A stretch of DNA of 64,000 nt from Phycicoccus sp. Root101. Its GTDB lineage: Bacteria; Actinomycetota; Actinomycetes; Actinomycetales; Dermatophilaceae. A model generated the notes under the pieces. The model made no database searches. It worked only from the letters and a program-made list of their open reading frames with translations, and was not told the origin of the DNA. Shown here piece after piece: positions 1 through 8,157 of this stretch. The stretch's first letter is position 1. Each line of letters starts with the position of its first letter. Location: NCBI RefSeq assembly GCF_001426245.1, contig NZ_LMCM01000005.1:496001-560000 (forward strand), given 5' to 3'. The translations under genes and the position numbers were made by a program.

Positions 1-716
1 CGCTCGCCGCCGTCCTCGGTGGCACGAACTCGTTGCACACCAACGCCCTCGACGAGACCCTGGCGCTCCCGAGCGAGCAGGCCGCCGAGATCGCGCTGCG
101 CACGCAGCAGGTGATCATGGAGGAGACCGGTGTCGTCAACGTCGCCGACCCGCTCGGCGGGAGCTGGTACGTCGAGGCGCTCACCGACCAGATCGAGGCC
201 GAGGCCGAGAAGATCTTCGACCGCATCCTCACCATGGGCGGCAGCGACCTGACGACCAAGGACACCGAGGGGCTGGCGTCGCTCGTCGCGGAGAACACCG
301 GCAAGCCCGGCAACGAGTGGCCCATGACGCGCGGCATCCTGCGTGGCATCGAGGAGGGCTGGTTCATGTCCGAGATCGCCGAGGCCGCCTTCCAGTACCA
401 GGTGGCCCTCGAGAAGGGTGACAAGAAGGTCGTCGGCGTCAACTGCCACACCGCCTCGGTCACCCACGAGCTCGAGATCCTGCGCGTCAGCCACGAGGTC
501 GAGACCGAGCAGGTGGCGGCTCTGGCCACCCGCAAGGCGGCCCGCGACGAGGACGCCGTCCGTGCCGCCGTGGCCCACATGGTCGAGGTGGCCCGCACCG
601 ACGACAACATGCTCCCGGCGATGCTCGACGCGGTCCGGGCCGAGGCCACGCTGGGAGAGATCTGCAACGCCCTGCGCGACGAGTGGGGCATCTACCGCGA
701 GCCGGCTCGCTTCTGA
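1..716 (+). CDS. Acyl-CoA mutase large subunit (methylmalonyl-CoA mutase family), 3' part
   Basis: The 5' end is cut by the window; the reading frame enters at base 3. The visible 238 residues are the end of the TIM-barrel catalytic domain of B12-dependent acyl-CoA mutases: GGTNSLHTNALDE, then DPLGGSWYVE, and the closing LGEICNALRDEWGIYREP. This family interconverts branched and linear acyl-CoAs (methylmalonyl-CoA/succinyl-CoA, or isobutyryl-CoA/butyryl-CoA). The chain stops right after the catalytic domain, with no DxHxxG cobalamin-binding domain following. It is therefore the stand-alone large-subunit type that needs a separate B12-binding small subunit, which is not in the window. Which acyl-CoA it uses cannot be decided from this fragment. 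A hairpin follows 22 bp after the stop. Confidence 0.85.
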   Translation, partial: LAAVLGGTNSLHTNALDETLALPSEQAAEIALRTQQVIMEETGVVNVADPLGGSWYVEALTDQIEAEAEKIFDRILTMGGSDLTTKDTEGLASLVAENTGKPGNEWPMTRGILRGIEEGWFMSEIAEAAFQYQVALEKGDKKVVGVNCHTASVTHELEILRVSHEVETEQVAALATRKAARDEDAVRAAVAHMVEVARTDDNMLPAMLDAVRAEATLGEICNALRDEWGIYREPARF

Positions 717-737
717 CCGGACGGTCGACACCGACCG

Positions 738-773
738 AGGGTCGGGCGGAGCTGCACGCTCCCGCCCGACCCT
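738..773. terminator. Bidirectional hairpin terminator
   Basis: A 12-bp arm (AGGGTCGGGCGG, 738-749) pairs with CCGCCCGACCCT (762-773) around a short loop that can extend the stem with AGC/GCT. It sits between the mutase stop (716) and the end of the convergent TetR gene (781), so it can end both transcripts. There is no U-tract, which is common in high-G+C actinobacteria. Confidence 0.7.
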
Positions 774-780
774 TACTCCG

Positions 781-1428
781 TCAGCGGTCCTGGGCGGCGC
801 GCGCAGCGCTGGCGGCGCGGTGCAGCCGGGCGTACGCGACGTCGGCGAGCAGCTCGATGAGGCCGTCGACGAACGCCTGGTCCGGCACCCCGGTGGCCAG
901 CGAACGGTGCATCACCGAACCCACCACCACGTCGGCGAGCAGGTCGACGTCGACCATGTCGTCGCGGATCTCCCCGCGCTCGATGGCCCGGGCGACCGAC
1001 GTCGCGACGAGGGCGTGCAGCCGCGTCGACAGCGACTCGCGGACCTGCTTCCCGACGCCTTCGGGGTCGCGGGCCGACTCGGCGAGCAACGCGGCATACG
1101 CTCCGCCGGTGGAGGGGTCGCGCAGGAGGCGGGCGGCCTCCTCGATGCCCGAACGCATGTCCTCGGCGAGCGATCCGTGGTCGCCGACCTCGATCTCGTC
1201 GAACGTCGCGGCGACGGCGTGGACGGCCAGCTCGACCTTGCTCGGCCACCGCCGGTACAGCGTGCTCTTGGCCACACCGGCCTTGGCCGCGACGTGCTCC
1301 ATGGACATCCGCGCGACACCCTTGTCGGCGAGCACCTGGCGTGCCGCGGCCGTGATCGCCTGCTCCGTCGACTCCTCGCGGGGGCGTCCGGGTCGGCGGT
1401 GGCGACTGTGCCGGGCTCGAGTGGTCAT
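781..1428 (-). CDS. TetR/AcrR family transcriptional regulator
   Basis: A 215-residue protein with a typical TetR N-terminal helix-turn-helix at about residues 22-66 (AITAAARQVLADKGV, then VAAKAGVAKSTLYRRWPSK). The C-terminal part is an all-helical ligand-binding/dimer domain of unrecognised specificity. The basic leader RARHSRHRRPGRPRE is normal for actinobacterial members. It is transcribed away from the membrane-protein/lipoprotein pair starting at 1566, and TetR proteins commonly repress a divergent neighbour, so that pair is its likely target (inference). The 137-bp intergenic region shows no palindrome convincing enough to call an operator. Confidence 0.9.
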   Translation of the reverse strand: MTTRARHSRHRRPGRPREESTEQAITAAARQVLADKGVARMSMEHVAAKAGVAKSTLYRRWPSKVELAVHAVAATFDEIEVGDHGSLAEDMRSGIEEAARLLRDPSTGGAYAALLAESARDPEGVGKQVRESLSTRLHALVATSVARAIERGEIRDDMVDVDLLADVVVGSVMHRSLATGVPDQAFVDGLIELLADVAYARLHRAASAARAAQDR

Positions 1429-1565
1429 TAGGGGCGATCATGCCACCGACGTCCCGGTTTGTGGGGCGGAGGATTTGTCCTCTGGAGGCGTCTGGGTCAT
1501 GGTGGAGGACGATGCCGGTGCGGGGAACTCTCCCGTGCCGGCCCACTCACGTAAGGAATCTGACT

Positions 1566-2225
1566 GTGTCGAAGGTGGCCAAACGCGCTGTGCTGGCCGT
1601 GCTGACCGTGGTCGGGATCGTGCTGCTCGGCCTGGGGTCGTGGTTCACGTTCCACCTGGGTCCCACCGGTAGCGCGACGTTCACGACCACGCCCGCGAAG
1701 GGGAGCATCGTCGTCGTCGAGCCCTCCGTCCTCAACCGTGTCGACCGTCCCACCACGGTGACGGTGGTGACGCGCGGCAAGAGCCCGGTGTTCGCCGGCC
1801 GCGCCACCCCGTCCGACGCCGAGGCGATCGTCGGCGGCGCCGACGTCACGCGCGTCACCGGTGCGCACGTCCGCTCCTGGTCGCTCGTCGCGTCGCAGTC
1901 GGGTGCCGGTGCGGCGCCCGCTCTCGCCGGAGCCGACATCTGGCGCGAGGCGGTGCAAGGGAACGGCCGAGTGCGCCTCCAGGTGCGCCAGGAGAACGCC
2001 CCCGAGGCGGTCGTGCTCGCCACCGCCGACGGCAAGCCCGCCGACATCAGCCGCCTCACCGTGACCATCGAGCGCCGCACCTGGTTCTTCCAGGCCCTGC
2101 TCGTCAGCCTGGTCGGCCTGCTCGCCGCCGCGGCCGGTGTCGCCGGGCTGTGGCAGGAACGCCGCCGCGGAGCCCGCCCCGCCACGACCGAACCTGCCCG
2201 CCCCACCGAGGAGGCGACCGTATGA
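1566..2225 (+). CDS. Membrane protein with two terminal TM helices and an extracytoplasmic domain
   Basis: A 219-residue protein that I do not recognise as a named family. One hydrophobic helix lies at the N-terminus (AVLAVLTVVGIVLLGLGSW, about residues 8-26) and another near the C-terminus (ALLVSLVGLLAAAAGVAGLW). Between them are about 155 polar residues predicted to lie outside the membrane. The tail is basic then acidic and probably cytoplasmic. I chose the GTG start because TAAGGA lies about 8 nt upstream and the first TM then falls at the N-terminus; an in-frame ATG at 1440 would add 42 residues with no membrane signal. The stop overlaps the ATG of the next gene (ATGA), so the two are translationally coupled and may work together in the envelope. 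Confidence 0.8.
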   Translation: MSKVAKRAVLAVLTVVGIVLLGLGSWFTFHLGPTGSATFTTTPAKGSIVVVEPSVLNRVDRPTTVTVVTRGKSPVFAGRATPSDAEAIVGGADVTRVTGAHVRSWSLVASQSGAGAAPALAGADIWREAVQGNGRVRLQVRQENAPEAVVLATADGKPADISRLTVTIERRTWFFQALLVSLVGLLAAAAGVAGLWQERRRGARPATTEPARPTEEATV

Positions 2226-3220
2226 GGAGCCTGAACACCCCCGCGATCGTCGCCGCCGGGGCCCTCACCCTCGCCCTCACGGGCTGCGGTGCGGGCAGCG
2301 CCCTGGTCGGTGTGGACGACGCACCGTCCCAGGTGACGACCACCGCCCCGGTCGACGCGGGCAGTGCCCAGAAGATCGCCGAGCGCGTGATCGCCCAGGC
2401 CGACGAGGCCGCCGCGGCCCCCGCCGCGGAGGGCCAGGCCCTTCGTGAGCGGGCCCTGACCGGGAGCGCGCTCGCCGTCGCGAACGCCGCGAGCAAGCTC
2501 GAGGTCGACCCCGCCGCCACCACGACTCCCGCCCCCCTCAAGCGGACCGAGGCGCCCAAGGTGCTCGCGGTGTCGCGCGGCACGACCTTCCCGCGCCTGA
2601 TCCTGGCCCAGACCACGACGGCGACGGGAGCGGCCCGGCTCAACCTGCTGACCTCGCCCGACGCGAAGACGCCGTTCCGCCTGAGCACGTCGGTCACCAT
2701 GGCGCCCGGCACGCAGGTCGCTGCTCTGGACTCCCTGGACTCCGGTTCCCCCATGGTCACCAAGGACACCAGGCTCGCGGTGGCCCCCGACGCGCTCGTC
2801 AAGCAGTATGCCGCCAGCCTCGCCTACCCCTCCCCGGCCAAGGCCGAGGCGGTCGGCACCGATGACCCCTTCGCGGCCTCGGTGCGCGCCAACGCCGCCG
2901 CGCAGGCGAAGGCCTTCGGCAAGCTCGCGACGCTCAAGCAGGTGCACGAGGCGCAGCCGGAGCAGACGGTGTCCATCGCGCTGCGCGGTGGCGGCGCCCT
3001 GGTGTTCTCCCTCCTCGAGCGCACCGACACGATCACGCTCAAGGCGGGCGGCAAGTCGCTCACCCCCAGCGCCGAGTTCCAGCGCCTGGTGAAGAAGAAG
3101 ACGCTGACGACCAGTGCCGAGCTCAAGTCGTACGAGACGGTGGTGTTCACCGTGCCCGCCGACGGGACGGCCGGTGTCGTCGGCGCCGACGAGGTGCTGT
3201 TCTCCGCCAAGGGTTCCTGA
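2222..3220 (+). CDS. Putative lipoprotein of unknown function
   Basis: A 332-residue protein beginning with a lipoprotein signal peptide: MRS, a hydrophobic stretch, then the lipobox LTGC with Cys20 as the likely lipidated residue. The mature part is Ala/Thr/Lys-rich, predicted soluble and anchored to the outer face of the membrane. I recognise no catalytic motif. It begins inside the stop codon of the upstream membrane protein, which implies one operon and probably a joint role. The divergent TetR gene suggests induction by a small molecule. A solute-binding role is conceivable, but no ABC transporter genes are adjacent. Confidence 0.85.
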   Translation: MRSLNTPAIVAAGALTLALTGCGAGSALVGVDDAPSQVTTTAPVDAGSAQKIAERVIAQADEAAAAPAAEGQALRERALTGSALAVANAASKLEVDPAATTTPAPLKRTEAPKVLAVSRGTTFPRLILAQTTTATGAARLNLLTSPDAKTPFRLSTSVTMAPGTQVAALDSLDSGSPMVTKDTRLAVAPDALVKQYAASLAYPSPAKAEAVGTDDPFAASVRANAAAQAKAFGKLATLKQVHEAQPEQTVSIALRGGGALVFSLLERTDTITLKAGGKSLTPSAEFQRLVKKKTLTTSAELKSYETVVFTVPADGTAGVVGADEVLFSAKGS

Positions 3221-3274
3221 GCCTGCAGGAGGCCGCGTACGCACGAGGTCGCGCAGTGAGGAAGAATCGGGACC

Positions 3275-4273
3275 ATGACTGAGCAGCCGTTCACCGCTGG
3301 AGGCCTGCGTGGGGCCGTCGACCTCACCGGCCTGAAGGGCACCACCCCGACCCGGGCTCCGGCCGGGGCCGCCGGCGCCGGTCCGGCTGCGGGCCAGGGG
3401 GCGGCGAGCCAGGGCGGCGCCGCGGCCACGGGCGTTCCCGGTCGCTCGGGCCTGGTCGTCGAGGGCACGGACGCGAACTTCCAGGAGGTCGCGAACGCCT
3501 CGGTCAGCGTCCCCCTCCTGCTCGTCCTGTGGGCTTCGCAGGTGCCGGAGTCCCGCGCCTACCTCGACACCGTCGTCGAGCTGGCCGGGGCGCACGCGGG
3601 TCGCCTCCAGGTGGTCAGCGTCGACGTCGAGCAGAACCCCACGCTGCTGCGCGCCTTCCAGGTCCAGAGCGTCCCGGTGACCATGGGCCTGGTCCAGGGC
3701 CAGCCGGTCCCGATGTTCGCGGGGGTCCAGCCGGCCGAGGCCGTGCGCCCGATCCTCGAGGAGTTCCTCGGGCTCGCGGTGCAGCACGGCGTGACCGGCC
3801 GGGTCGAGGTCACCGCGGCCGAGCCGCAGGACGGCGACGACGAGGCGGCCGAGCCGCCGCTCCCGCCGCTGCACCAGGAGGCGTACGACGCCATCGAGCG
3901 GGGCGACCTCGACGCCGCCCACGCGGCATACACGCAGGCGCTCAAGGCGAACCCCGCGGACGGCGACGCCGAGCTGGGCCTGGCCCAGGTCGGGCTGATG
4001 CAGCGCACCGAGGGGGCGGACCTCCAGGCAGCCCGCGCGGCAGCGGCGGAGAACCCCACGGACGTCGCCGCCCAGAGCCTCGTCGCGGACCTCGACATCC
4101 TCGGCGGCCACGTCGAGGACGCGTTCCTGCGCCTCATCGACCTGGTGCGTGCCACGAGCGGTGACGAGCGTGAGCAGGCGCGGGTCCACCTCGTGCAGCT
4201 GTTCGCCGTGGTCGGGGCGCACGACGAGCGGGTGCGCAGGGCGCGGACCTCCCTGATGAGCGCGTTGTTCTAG
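3275..4273 (+). CDS. CnoX/YbbN-like thioredoxin-fold TPR chaperedoxin
   Basis: A 332-residue protein. A Gly/Ala-rich N-terminal linker (about 1-60) precedes a thioredoxin fold (about 62-170): VPLLLVLWASQ, VVSVDVEQNPTLLRAFQVQSV, and the cis-Pro segment SVPVTMGLVQG. Acidic residues then lead into a C-terminal TPR-like helical region (about 195-332; HQEAYDAIERGDLDAAHAAY). This is the layout of E. coli CnoX (YbbN), a holdase that passes clients to GroEL or DnaK. Where thioredoxins have WCxxC this protein has WASQVPES, and I find no cysteine in the whole sequence, so it cannot do disulfide chemistry. Its role is probably cytosolic chaperoning or protein binding. It precedes an ATP-grasp gene on the same strand by 46 bp. 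Confidence 0.85.
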   Translation: MTEQPFTAGGLRGAVDLTGLKGTTPTRAPAGAAGAGPAAGQGAASQGGAAATGVPGRSGLVVEGTDANFQEVANASVSVPLLLVLWASQVPESRAYLDTVVELAGAHAGRLQVVSVDVEQNPTLLRAFQVQSVPVTMGLVQGQPVPMFAGVQPAEAVRPILEEFLGLAVQHGVTGRVEVTAAEPQDGDDEAAEPPLPPLHQEAYDAIERGDLDAAHAAYTQALKANPADGDAELGLAQVGLMQRTEGADLQAARAAAAENPTDVAAQSLVADLDILGGHVEDAFLRLIDLVRATSGDEREQARVHLVQLFAVVGAHDERVRRARTSLMSALF

Positions 4274-4319
4274 ACGTCTCCACTTTCGGGCAGGCGCCCC
4301 AGCCGACAGGATGGGGCGC

Positions 4320-5630
4320 ATGGCGAACTCGAAGGAACACCTCATCGGCCTGCTCCTCGGCGCGGAGGGTGACTGGCCGCGCGCGTTCGAGACGCTCGCG
4401 CAGCGCATGGGCGTCGTCACCGGGCCGGACGGCACGGAGCACCGGGTCTCGACCGAGCGCGTCACGATCGAACCCTTCAACCTGCGGGACAAGCCCCGGC
4501 ACGACCTCGTGATCGACCGCCTCGCGCACTGGTACTACCACCCGCGCGAATGGCTCAAGAAGGTCGCCCTGATGGACGACGTGTACCTGCTCAACAGCCC
4601 GTTCACGTTCCAGTCGATGGAGAAGCACTCGGCGTACTGCGCGTTGCTGCGGCTCGGCATGAACGTCCCCGAGACCGTCCTCGTGCCGTACAAGAACCCC
4701 CTCGACAACGCGCGCTGGGCCTTCACCTCCGAGAAGTACAACAAGTCCTTCGACCTCGACCGCATCGCCGACGAGCTCGGCTACCCCATGTTCATGAAGC
4801 CGTTCGACGGTGGTGCCTGGCGCGGTGTCTCCCAGATCAAGGACCGGGCCGACCTGCACGAGGCCTACGACGACTCCGGCGAGATGCTCATGCACCTGCA
4901 GAAGTCGGTCGACGGGTTCGAGGTGTTCGCGCGGGCGCTGACCATCGGGCCCGAGAGCATGGTCATGAAGTTCCGCCCGGACGAGCCCATGCACAACCGG
5001 TATGCCGTCGAGCACGGCTTCCTCTCCGAGGGCGTCGGCACCGAGGCGGTCACCATCGCCCAGACGGTCAACGCGTTCTTCCGGTGGGAGTTCAACTCCT
5101 GCGAGATGCTCGTCAAGGACGGAGTGGTCTACCCGATCGACTACGCCAACGCCTGCCCCGACGTCGCGGTGACGTCCCTGCACTACTACTTCCCGTGGGC
5201 GATGAAGGCGTTGCTCAAGTGGTCGGTGTTCTGCGTCGCGACCGGTCGCAAGGCCAAGACCCAGGTCGACACCGGGCCGTGGTTCGAGATCGCCGACGAC
5301 CCCGCGCTGGACTACCAAGCCAAGCTCGCGGCCTACCAGGGGCTCGCGGACGACCACTTCGAGACCGACCGGTACCGCGAGTTCTGCGATGCCGCCCTGC
5401 CGCACCTCGACGAGATGGTGCTCGAGTGGGTCGACTCAGCCGACTTCCGCGGGCTCCTCACCGACACGATCCGCTCGACCTACCCACAGCACGAGTGGGA
5501 CAAGTTCGAGGGCCACTTCGGTGGCCTCACCCGGCTGTGGGTGTCCGACGAGACGTCCCGGCTGCGCCCCGGGCCCTCGGCGGCTGACGAGGCCGTCGTC
5601 GGTGGGCCGGCGCCGGCCCTGACGGACTGA
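4320..5630 (+). CDS. Uncharacterised ATP-grasp domain enzyme
   Basis: A 436-residue protein with an ATP-grasp core at about residues 150-290. The segment ELGYPMFMKPFDGGAWRGV supplies the nucleotide-binding lysine and glycine loop, and EMLVKDGVVYPIDYANACP carries the acidic and Asn residues that bind Mg-ATP. ATP-grasp enzymes join a carboxylate to an amine or thiol through an acyl phosphate; the substrate here is unknown. No signal peptide or TM is seen, so it is cytoplasmic. I prefer the ATG at 4320 (MANSKEHL) because AGGATGGGG lies just upstream; an ATG at 4311 would add three residues. No peptide-synthesis or modification partner lies nearby. A hairpin follows its stop. Confidence 0.8.
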   Translation: MANSKEHLIGLLLGAEGDWPRAFETLAQRMGVVTGPDGTEHRVSTERVTIEPFNLRDKPRHDLVIDRLAHWYYHPREWLKKVALMDDVYLLNSPFTFQSMEKHSAYCALLRLGMNVPETVLVPYKNPLDNARWAFTSEKYNKSFDLDRIADELGYPMFMKPFDGGAWRGVSQIKDRADLHEAYDDSGEMLMHLQKSVDGFEVFARALTIGPESMVMKFRPDEPMHNRYAVEHGFLSEGVGTEAVTIAQTVNAFFRWEFNSCEMLVKDGVVYPIDYANACPDVAVTSLHYYFPWAMKALLKWSVFCVATGRKAKTQVDTGPWFEIADDPALDYQAKLAAYQGLADDHFETDRYREFCDAALPHLDEMVLEWVDSADFRGLLTDTIRSTYPQHEWDKFEGHFGGLTRLWVSDETSRLRPGPSAADEAVVGGPAPALTD

Positions 5631-5639
5631 CCGACGGCC

Positions 5640-5680
5640 CCGGACACGACTGACGGGCCCCCGGACACGACTGACGGGCC
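5640..5680. repeat. Tandem duplication of a 20-bp unit
   Basis: The unit CCGGACACGACTGACGGGCC occurs perfectly at 5640-5659 and again at 5661-5680, a 21-bp period, just downstream of the ATP-grasp stop codon. Part of the second copy forms the left arm of the following hairpin. It looks like a local slippage duplication at the 3' end of the transcript. Confidence 0.85.
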
Positions 5681-5702
5681 CCGCCGAGGTGGCGGAGCCC
5701 GT
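5674..5702. terminator. Bidirectional hairpin terminator
   Basis: ACGGGC (5674-5679) and CCGCC (5681-5685) pair with GGCGG (5691-5695) and GCCCGT (5697-5702), with one mismatch and the loop GAGGT. It lies between the ATP-grasp gene (+, ends 5630) and the candidate small gene (-, ends 5726), and can terminate both. Confidence 0.65.
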
Positions 5703-5725
5703 CGGACGACAGGAGTGGTGGGACC

Positions 5726-5896
5726 TCAGCAGGCCCGGCACTCCTGCTCGATCTGGTGGCGGCGGGCCTCCGGCTGCATGAGCCTGGGGCGGCGCAGGCC
5801 ACGGACCCGGTCGAGGGTGGCGAGGTTCGGACCGGTGCTGCTCGCACGCGGGAAGGTGCGGGGCCCGGGCTGGCGTGGGGTGTTCGTGGGCGTCAT
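5726..5896 (-). CDS. Candidate small protein (56 aa)
   Basis: An ATG-initiated frame on the minus strand encodes 56 residues: a Pro/Arg/Thr-rich N-terminus (MTPTNTPRQPGPRTFPRA), a basic centre (DRVRGLRRPRLMQ), and the cysteine-bearing end RRHQIEQECRAC. Nearly all third codon positions are G or C, as in the neighbouring genes, and the frame ends 24 bp before a terminator-like hairpin pointing the right way. It starts 70 bp after the end of pgm on the same strand, so it may be the last gene of the glg operon. I see no convincing Shine-Dalgarno and recognise no family. The C-x-x-C pair could bind metal. It might also be a chance frame in high-G+C DNA. Confidence 0.4.
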   Translation of the reverse strand: MTPTNTPRQPGPRTFPRASSTGPNLATLDRVRGLRRPRLMQPEARRHQIEQECRAC

Positions 5897-5965
5897 GTCG
5901 GTGTCAACGCCGACGGATGTCCGAGTTGTTCCTCACACCTGTCCGCTCACAGCGAAGCCACGGGT

Positions 5966-7605
<1,640 letters not shown>

Positions 7606-7609
<4 letters not shown>

Positions 7610-8157
7610 GGGGCCACTCTGCCAGCGTTGCGGCCGGCTGCCCACCGCAGTCCCACGACGAGGGCGCCGGCGGCCAGGCCCAGCAGGACGCCCGTGAGGT
7701 TGTCGGCGAGGTCGGTGGTGTCGCACGCGCGGTCCAGGCCGCGGAACACCTGCTGGCCGGTCTCGAACACCACGGGCAGTGCCGCGGCGCCGATGACGAC
7801 CAGCAGCGCGACGGGACCGCGCAGCCGGCCCGCGACGGCGGCGGCCAAGAACCCGACGGGCAGCAGGAGGAGGACGTTGAGGATGCGTTGGTCGTCGGCG
7901 GTGACCGCCGCGAGCCCGAGGTCGACCGCGTGGATGGCGCAGGACCGGTTCGGTGCCAGCACGCCGTTGTCCGCCCGACCGGGCGGCGACATCGTCACGA
8001 CGGAGGCGAACACGACCGCGCCACCGAACAGGACCCGCTCGAGGGTGACGGCGAGGTGGGCGCGGCCGCGCCACACCCACCACGCCGCCACCGCGGCATA
8101 CGCGAGGACCACCGGGACCACGAGCAGCGGGATGCGGTAGCCCCAGACGTGGGTCAC
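7606..8157 (-). CDS. VanZ-family membrane protein
   Basis: A 183-residue integral membrane protein with about five hydrophobic segments: an N-terminal pair, then [35 protein letters not shown] and [17 protein letters not shown]. The signature N-x-L-L-L-L-P-V-G-F followed by an acidic FETGQ and DLADNLTG is typical of VanZ-like proteins, named after a teicoplanin-resistance protein whose biochemistry remains unclear. Translation starts at a GTG overlapping the glgB stop (GTGA), and its own stop overlaps pgm (ATGA). It is therefore embedded in the alpha-glucan operon. A role in moving or anchoring an exported glucan is speculation; it could instead be a passenger gene. Confidence 0.88.

Noticed and set aside
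1440-1565. ATG at 1440 as the start of the two-TM membrane protein
   Set aside because: The extra 42 residues are Arg/Pro/Trp/Cys-rich and would bury the N-terminal TM; the GTG at 1566 has a ribosome site.
1547-4492. A 981-codon open frame on the minus strand
   Set aside because: It is antisense to three well-supported plus-strand genes, has no recognisable domain and shows the Arg/Pro/Gly-rich composition of antisense frames in high-G+C DNA.
5640-5680. CRISPR-like repeat
   Set aside because: Only two adjacent copies separated by a single base, with no spacers and no cas genes in the window.
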